A stretch of DNA of 64,000 bases from Megalobrama amblycephala (GCF_018812025.1 NC_063052.1:24306226-24370225); one strand, 5' to 3'; counted from the stretch's first letter, positions 1 through 11,787 are shown. Numbers and translations: made by a program. Notes: generated by a model from the letters alone, not told the origin.

Positions 1-49
1 TTTAGATAACCTACCATTATTTGTTTTTTGTCTGAAGATTTGAACCAGA

Positions 50-128
50 CTGTCGAGTGGTTTAGGTAGTTTCATGTTGTTGGGATTGTATAATTAAACC
101 CTGCAACACGAAACTGTCTTAATTGCCC
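50..128 (+). ncRNA. mir196: mir-196 precursor hairpin
   Basis: Positions 63-84 match the mature miR-196 guide as I know it over all 22 bases, beginning TAGGTAGTTTCATGTTG. The other arm (about 97-120, containing CAACACGAAACTG) pairs back to it across a loop of about 14 nt, with a few mismatches and G-U pairs as in other pre-mir-196 hairpins. In vertebrates mir-196 sits between Hox10 and Hox9 and represses Hox8 and Hox7 messages, which fits a position 2.3 kb 5' of hoxa9a on the same strand. The match and pairing are read directly; the exact ends of the precursor are estimated. Confidence 0.95.
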
Positions 129-1674
129 CAGTTTAATTCGTCAGTAACCTACGATCTTTTTATCTAGCGGATACCGAAAATCCTTTAAATTTTACATTAG
201 ATTTTAAGTTTACAGTATTATTTTTTCACTTGTACGAAATGCAGCTGCCTTTTGAACATAATCGCCATGAGTTGTTTGTTTTTTGTCGCTCTGTTGTTGA
301 ACCACGCTGATGGCAGACACGGATTTGTTCAACTCAATGTAGACAGTACTTGACAAGGCCTCGGTTACGTCCAATACACCGTAATCGGCCACGTCTGCTG
401 TAAGCAACAGCGACCTCGGTGGCGTTCCACTGAGCTAAATAAATTGCTTTCCTGGCTTCCGCCTAGCGCCGTATAAGTGGCTGAACACAAAAGGCAAAAT
501 TGGCTTTATTGGTGGCACTTCAGTACAGTTAAAGGGACTAAAATGCATGAATAGCGCCTATGGTAAAACTCGGTTGTGTAACAAACACCATATCTCAGTT
601 TACGGCATCAAAGGGCCATGCTGCTTCTTTTCTCTTTTTCTCTCTCTTCTTTTTTGACAAGTAGTGGCGTTTCCTGCTGTAAAATCCTTCTGAATGCCCT
701 TCTGCTAATCACTGGTGGACCACTAAACAGTGTGAACAATTATTTAATTATTTTTAAAAAGTATATATGTACTTAGGGTTATGTCTGTTGAAAATACACC
801 TGATTAAAAAAAAGGTAGAAAAACAGTAATTGGGCTATTTGTTTTAACTTGAGTGTATTACGCATTTTGTTTTTGTTTTTTTGTTTGTTGTTGTTTTGCC
901 GTTAAATAGGCTGTTAAAAGTGTATTTTTGTTTTTTAAGGCTACCATTATTTAGGCTACATCTAAACGATACATAAATGTAATCCATTTATGGCCAATGA
1001 TTGCCGAATAAAACGTACAACAACAACATTTATTATTATAATTATATCATTTATAATTGTTTAAATATCATATAAAATTATATATTGTTTTTTAAAAATA
1101 ACAATAACATGATAATAATATAACATTGCTACTACTTTACTATATGCTGTTATTTTTATTTATAGTATTAGCATTAATAAAAGCTCTTTCATTTTTTTTT
1201 ATAAGTGATCCTCACATTTTCTGTACCAAGTCACTTTGAATGTTATAATAACCATTTTGACTTTATAGTCTGTTCGATCGAGTTTATTGTTAATATAGGC
1301 TAATAGTTAATATAATGTATATAATGTATTAACTGTCAAATTGTATTTTTCCATATTCATGGCGTTCTTCAGGATTTAATACCTTGTTTGAGACATTTAA
1401 GGCTGTTTGGCTAACGTGCATTTTGTTTTGTTTTTTGTTTTTTTTTCCTTTTCTGTTATTAGTTTGTCTGATATGCAATTTACAGATAGCCTACAGAAGA
1501 TTCTGAATAAACAATAAGTGATATCTTTTGGCCAACTTAAACTTTTATAGTTTTATATTCTCATTCATATGGAACATTTTGGAATAATGTACTATGCTAT
1601 GTGAAGATTATATTTGAATGCATAAAAGACACACATTTATTTAGATAGTATAGTACGCTCAAAAAATTAAAACT
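129..1674. other. AT-rich 5' flank of hoxa9a, no gene seen
   Basis: This stretch lies between mir-196 and a small palindromic repeat. The part at about 420-610 is less AT-rich and could be conserved noncoding sequence; the rest is T-rich with homopolymer runs. I looked for a hoxa10a homeobox remnant and found none. A short minus-strand reading frame at 210-407 has no recognisable domain. Confidence 0.5.
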
Positions 1675-1842
1675 TTTTAAGATTTACGCAATTTAATTAA
1701 TATCAAAATTGAATTGAATAATCCTTATGCAATTTAATTAAATAACTGATTAAGGATTTTTCAATTATTCTATTAAATTGCGTAAGGATTGTTCATTTCA
1801 GATTGATGGAATGTTACTATTTAAATTGCGTAAATCTTAAAA
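1675..1842. repeat. Palindromic MITE-like element
   Basis: A 22-bp perfect inverted repeat at 1675-1696 and 1821-1842 (core GATTTACGCAATTTAA) encloses an inner inverted repeat at 1720-1738 and 1772-1790 with one mismatch. The unit is about 168 bp, AT-rich and non-coding. This is the form of a small non-autonomous DNA transposon. I could not define a target-site duplication, so the superfamily is unknown. Confidence 0.65.
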
Positions 1843-2224
1843 AAAAGAGTCAGTTTTACAGCTTGCTGCTAACCACCAAGTGAAAATATAAATGAACAGA
1901 GTTAGCTAATTCAGGTCGTCATGTACATAACAATACATCAAAACATCAGCACTGTAACCATTTTATTTTAACAACCGTGTAACTAATCCCTCTACATTTC
2001 TTTGGACAGCAGTGTCAGTTTGATTACATTTCTGGCAATGCCTCCTGCCCATGACTTTTGTCAGCAGAAAGAAGTGTTTAAATTTTGTAGATATTTATTT
2101 TTTATCATAGCTTATTCGATTGATGTTTTTACAGAAAAAGTAGAGCTTAATTAGAACAAATGCAATCTTTTTTACTTTTTTTTTTTTAAACAGAAATTCC
2201 ATTGATTTTTTTGATTTTTTATTG

Positions 2225-2419
2225 TGCTGTCCCAATGGTCACGTGTGTACCTCACCCAATCAAATGGCAGTTTGCTCTCAACTTATTAGCTGACTGGGGC
2301 TTTGTGAGGGGGAAGTTGCCTCTCCATTTTCACAGATTGTTATTTTGTGAGCGTGTTACTGTATGTGTGTGTGTTAATGTTTTTATGTGTGTGTGTATGC
2401 ATGAGAGTGCGTCCCTGCC
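2225..2419 (+). promoter_or_regulatory. hoxa9a proximal promoter and 5' leader
   Basis: A GC-richer block directly before the hoxa9a start carries CCAAT-like boxes (CCCAATGG, CCCAATCA) and an E-box in the context GGTCACGTG at 2240-2245. Vertebrate Hox promoters commonly have this E-box. The transcription start is not determined. Confidence 0.5.
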
Positions 2420-3481
2420 ATGTCGACATCTGGAACTCTGACAGGATACTATATTGACTCTCTTGTTATGCCGGACAACGAGGAGAATCGCTTCTCCTCA
2501 GGTTCAGGGCTCATTCAGCACAGGCCCTCCGTTCTACCCACAGATCATACAGAGCTCGGTCCCTGCACATCCCCGGCAAAGCAACCCGTTTATGGTGGCT
2601 CAGGTTGGGGCCACATCCCAACGCATTTCTCCAGTGGTGTACCGTCAGTGTATCAGCCGCATACACAGCCTCCAGTAGCTGGGGATTACGTACAGTCTTG
2701 GCTTTTGGACTCTGCGTTTGGGCTGCCCTTCACTGAGCTACCGACGGTACATCATCACTATCATACCAAACCCGATACAAATAAAACGAATGATGACGGC
2801 ACAGAGGCCAGTTCAAATGCCGTACTCCCTCCTGGAGACTTCATTAATGGAGCATGTTCTACCGACACAGAGAAAGTATCTGGCCGGGCTGCTGAGAAGG
2901 GAGGCGATATCGAGGAGAAACCGGGCGCTCATCCAGGTAAGGCTGACCAGATGGTGCGATATATGAGTACTATTGATGTTAAACTTATATTAAGCACTAT
3001 TGAAAATTGGCCATTTTTATGTATTTAACATGATTCTCGTGTAGTTAACTGCTGTAAATTATTTTACAGCGAAATATTTTACTTTGTTTGTTGTGATTGT
3101 TACGACGCTCTGAGAGGCTATGTTTGGATAACTGTGATTTATGCCATCGTCTGGATTTTAGATAGGGAGTATTGTGTGAAAACTATTCACTACTCGCTTA
3201 TGATTTCGAAACCCTCCTTCCCATACCTTTCCCCAGACAACCCTGTATCCAACTGGCTTCACGCGAGCTCAACGCGTAAAAAACGCTGCCCCTATACTAA
3301 GCACCAGATCCTCGAGCTGGAGAAAGAATTTTTATTTAACACTTACCTCACGCGCGACCGGCGGTACGAGGTCGCCCGTCTACTGAACCTCACGGAGAGA
3401 CAGGTCAAAATTTGGTTTCAAAACCGCAGGATGAAGATGAAAAAATTAAACAAGGATGGAACAAAGGACGACCAAGAATGA
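2420..3481 (+). CDS. hoxa9a: Homeobox protein Hox-A9a
   Basis: Posterior-class Hox transcription factor of paralogue group 9, a nuclear sequence-specific DNA-binding protein that patterns the posterior axis and fins. Exon 1 is 2420-2936, intron 2937-3236 (GT...AG, phase 1), exon 2 is 3237-3481; the joined product is 253 residues. The N-terminus [15 protein letters not shown] is the Hox9 activation-domain start, so I chose this ATG. Group-9 genes lack a full YPWM and use the Trp in NPVSNWLHA (W179) for PBX contact. The homeodomain is at about 185-244 and has the group signature [12 protein letters not shown] and the WFQNRRMK recognition helix. It is 5'-most among the protein genes here, with mir-196 upstream. 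No frame break is present. Assignment to the A cluster rests on gene order and neighbours as well as sequence. Confidence 0.95.
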
Positions 3482-4180
3482 AGAGATGATACATCCTTTC
3501 ACTGAAATGATTTTCGTGGGATTTTACATTAGGTCTGTCATTCTTTTCAAGCAAAACATATTAAAGCATGCAGGGATCCGATTGTTTTAATGAATTATGG
3601 GCTATTTGTCATATGTGGTTACATCTTAATGAATACGGCACAAATCCATTTTTCAGACTCGCTGATGCAGCCTTAAAAAATCTGTACTTAATTTAGACCA
3701 AATTTATTGGGAATGAATGAACGTAGCTATATGTGCTATTCCTCTTCGATTGTAGGATAATGTATCATTGTGTATTTCAGACTGCTAATTAACATTTTTC
3801 TTATGTTCTGTAACTTTTCCTAAATTTTGACTAGAAAGATTGGGCCTAGTTTTATGTAAAGGTAATAAACTTAAGATCATGTGCCCGTAGTTTTTTTTTT
3901 TTTTTTTAAATATGACATTACCACTACCTAGTCTCTTCACTACCTATTTGTTTTGAAACGACCAAAATTTTCACGCCATATCAGCCGCTGTGATATTGGG
4001 TGAAGTCTGCGAACTTCAGGGAACAAGTAAAATTATACTGAGCTGTAGATATAAAAGCACTGTAGGCAACTTTACAAATACCTCGTGGTCTGTTGACCGT
4101 CATAATTTGTATTAGTTTTTATGTTTTGTTTACTTTAATTTCTCAGATGTAATTTGTGATCTTATTTATTGAATAATAAA
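3482..4180 (+). terminator. hoxa9a 3' UTR with candidate poly(A) signals
   Basis: AT-rich sequence following the hoxa9a stop. AATAAA hexamers occur at 3864-3869 and 4175-4180; either could end the transcript. The choice between them is not resolvable by reading. Confidence 0.5.
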
Positions 4181-4454
4181 AGCAATTCATATCTCCAAAC
4201 AAGTCTTCCTTAGCCTATATTTTGAAGTTCTCGTGACATTTTAAATAACGATTAAGTTGAGAACGATGTAATAAATTGCTTGTACGTGTTAAGTTTTAAT
4301 TATGTAATTTTTGATATATTTTCTTGTGCTTTTCAGACTTTTTCATAAAATTGTATTTTGCATTAAGGAAATTCGTTACATTGAATTGAAGAAGAAGAAG
4401 AATTTTGTTCAAATATTAAAGTCTTCTACAAACGCTAATATATATTTTACTTAA

Positions 4455-4735
4455 ACCAAGAGTATCTCACAGACCTGCCATCTGCACTTGAGGAATGTGT
4501 TCTGAGGCGAGCCTATATAGGCAACTGGGCGAGTTTGGAGTCGGGGAGAGGCTCGTAGACCGGTCTGGCAGATGAGGTTGTTAGCTGCATGCTGCCATAA
4601 AAGACAATTACTGCTATAACCGTTTATGGTGTGCAAAGCGCTTTGAGGCGAGAGAACGCAACACAACAGAGAGATTATGAGACTCGACAGCTGGGCCCAG
4701 GGAACAACGCACCATGTGTGCATGAATATGTGGAA
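4455..4735. promoter_or_regulatory. Candidate conserved element, Cdx-type sites
   Basis: A GC-richer island in AT-rich surroundings, 1.0-1.3 kb 3' of hoxa9a. It contains GCCATAAAA at 4592-4600 and CCGTTTATGG at 4620-4629, both resembling Cdx/posterior Hox sites (TTTATGG/CCATAAA). Reading frames through it show no domain. That it is an enhancer is inference. Confidence 0.35.
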
Positions 4736-4914
4736 TTAAAAGAACAGAGCTGTCGTTTTAACCTCCAATGATGAGGTGTTTGACGATACTGAGTTCGAGG
4801 TGTTATTTTAGATTCTGTCTGTTTAAACATTTAAACCTTAAAATGTGCATGTTACATATATTGTATAAGGCCTACTGTAGGCTATAGCCTGGAGGTTTAA
4901 GTGGCACAGATATA

Positions 4915-5190
4915 GCGGATGGACTTTGACTTCAAAGGCCTCCTCATGGAGGCAAGGCAATGAATCGCAGACGCGGCAACAGACATTGGCATTCCGTTTT
5001 CAATGGCTTTATGGCCGTCCAGACACAATTAGACCGTTTCCAGAGGCCCGACACCCATTTGGAGAGGTGTTTTTGTTTTCTTCAGTTACCCTCCGTTTCA
5101 GGGAGACTGGACTTCGTGCACAAAAAAGCCAGCGGAAATAATCTAGTTTTATTGGCCTCTTATTGCAGTTTGCCCTATACGGCACCCTTT
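4915..5190. promoter_or_regulatory. Candidate conserved noncoding island
   Basis: A second GC-richer island in the hoxa9a-hoxa5a gap, with GGCTTTATGGCCG (a Cdx-like TTTATGG) near 5003-5015 and a CACCCATTTGG stretch. It is open in several short overlapping frames on both strands, none with a recognisable domain, so I treat it as noncoding regulatory sequence. Confidence 0.3.
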
Positions 5191-7100
5191 GTGTAGACCC
5201 ATACACGGTAAAATGGAAGCGTCTTTGCAAAGTCTCCAGAAATATGATTAAAAAACAGGCTACTCACTGATAAAATGAAAATGATTAAAATATTTCATAT
5301 TCTTGCTATCACTTGCAGAAATTTTGGCCATAACAGAATGTGTAATCGTCCAAGCAAAAACAAACAAACAAAAAAACAAAACAAAAAAAACCCTGCTTTG
5401 TTATACAGTCTGACCACTTGATGTCAGTAAAACCTCATAATCGCAAAGTGTTTTTGAGTTGTCCTACACACGTAGCCTATTTCCAATAGCTACAATTTTC
5501 CAGTTTCTTTTTTAACGGTTTCATTTTATTTAATTTTTGTTTGATGAATTCACAAACAAAAAGTCTGTTTAATGATCTCTGTTTCATTGTAAGTGTAGAG
5601 CAATAATTACAACTTACATTTTAACAGTGAAGCAAAATCATTTGAGTCCTGTCTGGTTTATGAGTCAAGCCTGGTTTATAATATTCTAATATTTTTAATT
5701 AGTCAGCATTTAAGTTCTGAAAGAGATTTATTTGTTTTTGCATTTAAGTATTTTTGAAATAGAACATATCTATTATTATTCTGTCGTGACATTCTGTTTT
5801 GAAAAATAACCCGCAAAAAATCGGGTGAATTTGGTATAGAAGACATGTTGGATTAAACTAGCCCAGTTTTATTATGTAGAAAATGTATAAATGCATATCG
5901 ACATAGCAGCCTTCCTCAGATTGTGTCCGTGTATATTGACGCACTGAGGAAGGCTGCATGCCGAAATGCAACAGTTCTAAAATATTTTTTATTTCAAACC
6001 AAAACTACAATAAAGGCTTTTTAAAACCTTTTTTATGCTATACTACAAGAAGTGCTAAGGTGTTTAAGACTAATATCCAAACCAAAGAGCACCTTCTGGG
6101 TTTATTAGGTCCCTTTCCCTCTGAGACTAGCATTGCTCTTAAATAGTCTACTATGCATACGCAAAATTACACTTAACTGGTAATTGAAATATTTATTTTG
6201 TAATAAGTTTTCTTTGTCTTAACAAATGCATTAAATTCTAACAATAATCATAACATCGAAATTTTAGGAAGGGAAAGGAGCACATAAAAGCAGTGGCATC
6301 TGAAGAAAAAACAAATAGTATTAGTAGTGCAGACTGGAAAAGATCAGAACATGAAATCCTATGCCAATATTCACGTTTTTGCAAAGTGACGTCGAAGAAA
6401 AATATACAGGGTTACTTTGTGTGCTCTAATGTGGAAAAAAACCTAACGTGCTCGACCCGGCGTTTTTAGAGTGTAGATAACCTGGTTTACATTCAAACAT
6501 CATTAAGATTTTTAGCACTTTAAAAATGCTCTGATTAACTTGTACTTCATATAAGAGCTTAGTATGCTGTTATTTGGAACACCCCGTGTTTTATTCGAAA
6601 ACGGGTTTCTTTTAGCAGAGTTAGCTACATCATAAAAGGTCCTTACAGCATATTATTTTTACGTGTATTCAGAGCTCGTCTTTTAGACTAAAATGTTCGC
6701 ATTTTATGCAAACATCCTGTACTCTTTACTTTTCTTCCTTTCTATTTCACAACAATGAAATGTAGCCTATATAACAAAATACAAACAGAATGCAAAAAAA
6801 TGAATTTTAATAAAAAAAAAAAAAAAGATTTTGATCCTGTGAAATAATTGTACTTCTAATCGGTTATACTTTAAACGCTGCCGTTCAGAGACAAAAAATA
6901 AGAATAAAAGAATAAAAAAGAAATAGAATATTAACGAATAACGAATATTAAAATGTACAAAGATGTTTTTCCAAATCAATGCATTTTTAAATGCACTTCG
7001 AAGACAGTTTTCTAAATCAGTCAAAAACAAACTAAAATCTTCTAAGTCTGCTTAGTATTTTTATATTTTGAAATACTAATTTTCATAAGAATTGTGATCA
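5191..7100. other. AT-rich spacer, no gene seen
   Basis: Long A- and T-runs with no coding or RNA gene signal. The only structured part is the hairpin repeat at 5906-5957, listed separately. Confidence 0.5.
5906..5957. repeat. Short inverted repeat, possible old SINE or MITE
   Basis: Arms GCAGCCTTCCTCAG (5906-5919) and CTGAGGAAGGCTGC (5944-5957) are perfect 14-bp complements separated by 24 bp. The text after the right arm (GAGGAAGGCTGCATGCCGAAA) resembles the GAAGGC...GCCGAAACG core found in several ancient vertebrate interspersed repeats. Family assignment is a guess. Confidence 0.4.
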
Positions 7101-7164
7101 TTTTCAGCGGTCCATAGAATTATTTTTGAGATTTACTATTCTTGCAAGCTGATGAAAATGCAAA

Positions 7165-7606
7165 AGCAATACTTATTGGCTGTCTAATGCTTGCGGAGTA
7201 ATCATGTGACTTCATGGGCCCAATGCCATTGAAGTGGTATTTAATATGAACTCTGGCTATAATGGGATTGTATATCACCCTGGCTCGTAAAAACGACAGC
7301 AAGGATCTCTGCTCAACAACTCTGCAAGATGAAAAAGTATATGAATTAGAATTAAATTGGAAAGTCACAGGCACATGTAGCGCGCTCTCACTCTTCTTCA
7401 GCACTGGCCAGAAATGTTGCTTTTATGTAAAACAAACTGTCGTCTTCAGGAGGCAATGACTGTTTATTAAATGTTACTTAGCCTACACATGACATGGTCA
7501 AGCTCATCGGGGATTTAGAAGGACTTGGACATCTCTCGTCCCAAATTCATATAACATGCACGGGCAGGACCTGTCGGATGTGTATCTTCAAATGAGAACG
7601 CAAGGT
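7165..7606 (+). pseudogene. Candidate hoxa7a remnant: promoter and decayed exon 1
   Basis: An island with promoter-like content: CTTATTGGCTG, then CATGTGACTTCATGGGCCCAA, then TATTTAATATGAACTC. It leads into sequence that could be a dead Hox exon 1. At 7580-7604 one frame reads VYLQMRTQ, one base of a split codon, then GTATGA. This aligns to the Hox7 hexapeptide IYPWMRST: Tyr, Met and Arg kept, CTT for CCT, and the same phase-1 donor as every intact gene here. Upstream, TTGCTTTTATGTAAAAC at 7415-7431 weakly resembles a Hox7 start (SSYYVN). Stops interrupt the frame and no homeobox exon is visible before hoxa5a. The position between hoxa9a and hoxa5a is where hoxa7a belongs. The alternative is a conserved enhancer with a chance hexapeptide. 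Confidence 0.45.
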
Positions 7607-8929
7607 ATGACTTTTTGTTTGAGACAGCTTGTATAGTCGTGTGTATCTTTTATTATTGTGTCAGAGGCTACAGAGTCGTGTCCTGTAACTGCATCCATTA
7701 AGCCGCCGATGCAGCTGTTCATTCATGTGTGAAGTCGTAAAGGTTTTAATGTCTTGCATGGCTCTGTGGTAATAAATTAATTACTCAGTCCGTCTTAATT
7801 TAGAGGATCCCCTATGCGTATCTAGTTGCATAATTGATTTCTCTCTTTGTGTCTGCTTTTAAGATTCATAGCATAGGCTATATTCTGTAAAAAACAAAAA
7901 ACAAAAACAAAAAACATGGATTCTATTTTCGATGTTATTGTGGCTTATAGGCTGCACTGCAAAAGAGAGCTACATTATAATCTCTAATACATTATAAACT
8001 ACTGACCAGGATCTACTACTCACAGCTCACAGGCATATAAACCTTTAAACTGTATGCCTACCGTAATTAATCTATTGATACAAAACCAAGGATAATTTTA
8101 ATTAGCCAGGAGCGATGATAACGCGCTATAGGCTACGCAAGAATAAAATGTAGTGTAGGGCCGATGGCTCTCTTTGGCGTAATCGTGCAGTTTAAAAAGA
8201 ATTGCATAAACCTATCTTTATATTTCGATCATTTTTTTGTCATGTATTGACAAGGTGACAACATGACGTTAACTGTCGGTCTGCGGTATAAGTCTTAGAC
8301 TCAGAAAGGGACATCAAATGTGAAAACTCGTATGCAGCTATATTTGCGCATATCCTATTAGATGCTATGGTTTAAACATGTTCAGGTAGTTAGTCACATA
8401 GGCGTGAGTCAAATGGCCACAACGCGCCTTTATTGTTATTGACATCAATATGAAATTTCTAAAATCTGGCAACATAAAGGCTAAACTTAACACTTACAAT
8501 GATAATGTAGACACAAAATACACTGATCGTATATTGAGACAGATTTTCCACTAAATAATACAAAATCTTCTCACATTTTCTCTTGTAACCCTATACACTA
8601 GGCCTATATTGAATTAGACTGTATGCCTGAATTAAAGTAAAACATACTGTGTAATTATTGTGGACCTATCTGTTTTCTCTGATTAAAAACAACAACATCT
8701 GAATAGATTAGTTGTCCTCCACAATATTTGGATAATTAAAAATCCTTATGTTTCCGTTATATGATTTCAATGATTTTTTTTACTATTTTATTTTAATAAA
8801 TCTGTCTATAGGGTTAAATTAATAGCGTTATTATAATTTCAGCAATTTATGAAAAAAGTTGTTGTAATTGTTTATAATATTTCACTGTAATGCGGATAAG
8901 TATATAGAGTTACTTTTCCTGTGAGCTCC
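7607..8929. other. Spacer between the two paralogue-remnant islands
   Basis: AT-rich, no intact reading frame. I searched it for a homeobox (WFQNRRMK or FHFNRYL in any frame) and saw none. If 7165-7606 is a dead hoxa7a, its second exon has been deleted or is beyond recognition. Confidence 0.5.
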
Positions 8930-9425
8930 TCCTCTCTGTAAAATGGCGCCTGGCTGAAAACTGCTTTACCAGCCCCCACCTCTGTCCTCTTCCCTAGGGA
9001 AGCTATAAATCTGTTGTTGTTTATGAAAATTTACTACTTTGCCGTACAACTTTATGAGCTGCCGCTAGCTCCTATTGGCTACCAGTTGGTCACGTGTCTT
9101 AAGGCCACATGAACGTTAACTTTTATGTGTATGCATCCCTACCCAAAATAGAGCAGCATTCTTCTTCTGACCTTGCTTTGTCTAGGATTCTTTTACCTCC
9201 GCTTTTCCACATAATTTCGTAGTTGTTAATTTCTTGTCTTTCAATTTTGAGGTAATATTCTACATTCGCTGCCATCGAAGTGGGCATTGACTGACAGAAA
9301 AGAGAAAACTGCTCATCCTGTTTGGCACACTGTGACATGATAGAGAAGCTTTCTGAAGATCTGAAAAGTATTTTTCATCAGCTTTTGTTTCTTGCCTTCG
9401 TGGATCAACAGACACACTGAACGGT
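8930..9425 (+). pseudogene. Candidate hoxa6a remnant: promoter block and trace of exon 1
   Basis: The first part is a strong promoter-like block: GCTATAAATCTG, TTTATGAAAATTTACTAC, CTCCTATTGGCTACC and GGTCACGTG at 9088-9096. Directly downstream, TTTTATGTG followed by ATCCCTACC (9121-9144) loosely resembles a Hox6 start (MSSYFVNPTFP, where TTTTGTGAATCCC is typical). Near 9400, TGGATCAACAG...TGAACG followed by GTAAGG resembles a broken YPWMQRMNS hexapeptide coding sequence and donor. Stops occur throughout. The order relative to the candidate hoxa7a island matches 9-7-6-5. The coding similarity is weak; the promoter-like nature is the better-supported part. Confidence 0.3.
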
Positions 9426-10432
9426 AAGGACTTGGGTTGTTTTTTTACTATCGAACTGACTATTTTTGTACTATCGAATATTGCACACGTTTTGAGGAAA
9501 ATACAACATTTACAATTAGGATTGTTTGTCTGGATGATTCTAATGTTGTTCCTGTTGCTGTCGTTATTGCTGTTTGTTGTCCACAAAGTTATGTCTGCTG
9601 CTGTTCCTTGAAAACTGTATATGACCGCAGTATGTAGCCTAAACGTTGCAACAACTGGTTATGTCTTGATTAAAAAAAAAAAACAACTTGATAAAAATAT
9701 AAAGTTGTTTATTAGTATTTTCCTATTTGGAATAGGGTTGCATAAGCTATTTGTATTTGAATAAGCAGCTATGTGAGAGGGTTATACAATAATGTCGATG
9801 TAACGTTTTGTTTCTAGGCAAGAAATGTGGTGTGTGGTCCTTGTTTCAGAAAAGTTTGAGGTTTCGAGTAGCCTAATAATCATTAACATAAAGCCTAATA
9901 ATAATTGCAATAACGTTTGGTCATGTTCTTAAAAGGAAGTCTAAGTAGAAAAATGCTTCCACGAATAATAAATTATAAATACATTCTTTATTTTAAAGCT
10001 TCTTATCTTTAAGGACTTGAAAATCGTCGTACGAGTGCTGAAATGCATAATGAGATACATGCCGTCACCTGCAGGACAACCGCAAAATTACACCTCAACT
10101 TAAAACAGGCTATAGCCTTCGGTAGACTATTCAATGTGACTTTAAAATCATTCACATTGTTTTGTTTTATTTTATTTCATTTTGTCTATTTACTTTTATT
10201 TCAGCACGTTATAAACACGACTCTTAAAGCAAGCAAAGCGTAGAAATCTTCCCAAACGCTGTGGAGAGCTAATATCTATCATTATCGGGAAAGGGCATCT
10301 ATGTGGTGTTTAAATTATATATAATCTAAGAATAGAAACGGGTGCAATTCATAAGAGATGTGCATAGTTCTATAAATCTTCAACTGTGAATGAATGACGA
10401 GGTAAATAGAGGTACATCTAAACCACCACTAG

Positions 10433-10650
10433 ATGGTGATCTACTTTAATGGCTGCACAAGCAAAGGTTCCAAAACAGTTTTTGCTGTGATGCCATAGAA
10501 GAACTTTTTTTTTTTTTTTTTTTTTTTTTGTTCCCCAAGGAACCTTTCAGTGAACAGTTCTTAATAGAAACATTTTTTTCTTGTGTGAAGAACATTTTAA
10601 TAATTTAAAGAACCTTTTCCTACTATAAAGAACTTTTTGTGAAATGGAAA
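10433..10650. repeat. Dispersed teleost-type repeat
   Basis: Contains AAGGTTCC, a 27-base T run, CCAAGGAACCTTTCAG, AAGAACCTTTTCC and AAAGAACTTTTTGTG. This set of short GGTTCC/GAACC words is typical of a common teleost interspersed repeat. Boundaries and class are approximate. Confidence 0.45.
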
Positions 10651-11785
10651 GGTACCATGGATTTGTGTTCACTTGTTCAAGCTGTTGTAACATATTGAAA
10701 TGTGAAGTGAAACGGCAAGGAATCTATCTAGATCCTATAGGATACAGCTCAAAAACGTTAATATTCATAGCATTAACAGCATTATCATTATACAGAGAAC
10801 AATCTTGTGTCAGTTTTTTTTTTTTTTTTTTAGAGTTTTAGGTAGCAACGTTTTCGCGCCACATTTCACAGTTAAACCAGCTGCTTTATCTCTACCACAT
10901 TTCCATAATTATAGAGGCTAAGCTAAATGAATCCGAAGTTCAACCAAAGACAAAACAATGTCTGGTTTCTAGATAATTAGCTTTTCTGTAAACGAATCAC
11001 GACCTCAAGATAATTGAAACTGTCTTCGTTCGTTAGCTTATGGCACCGGACAACCAGAACGTATGTAGGTGCTGAACTAGAGCTGAAACTTAGGAGTCCT
11101 GAAGATATTCGCTTGTCATCTTATCAAAGTAGGCCTAAACGAGGTTTTATATTATGCATAATGAAGACAGTTTTTAAGTCGAATTTTAACGATAGAATAC
11201 AATAGCACATATAATTGCGAGGTTTTCATTACTAAATGATTGTTTCTATCCAATGACAATGTTTTAAAAAAGCGTTTTCATTCAAAAATGCTTGACCAGG
11301 GGCCAGCTTTGTCACCGCTTAGCTCTTTTCATCATCATAAGCTCCTGCTGTTATTCCTCCGGTACCTCAGCTTGTCAAGGAAACAGGCAGAACACAGGGA
11401 GTTGAAATTTAGTCTGTTTTATTTTATTTTATTTTATTTTATATTTTAGTATCTATTCAGAGACATTTTCTCTACAAGAAACTGTAATTTCCAAGTGAAT
11501 GTGATTCTCAAGTCTAATTATATTAGACTATAGATAGGGCTACATTTTCTCTCTGAAGCCATATTTATTAGTCAGAATATTTGACACATCAGTTAGTCAG
11601 TTATTTATTCCCGTAGGGAAAGTATTTGTATCACAATCACACAGAAATCAAAGAAACATAGTTGGCATATAAGCTACAAAGAACAAGTAAATTTAAGTGA
11701 ATTTAATTTAACCATCAATTAACACTATTAAAAGAAGACAAAAAATGATTTTTAATGACTTCACGCGCACAGTTAAACAGTCTAA

Positions 11786-11787
<2 letters not shown>

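Noticed and set aside
1..2200. hoxa10a remnant
   Set aside because: No homeobox or hexapeptide-like text found between mir-196 and hoxa9a; hoxa10 would lie 5' of mir-196 and outside the window.
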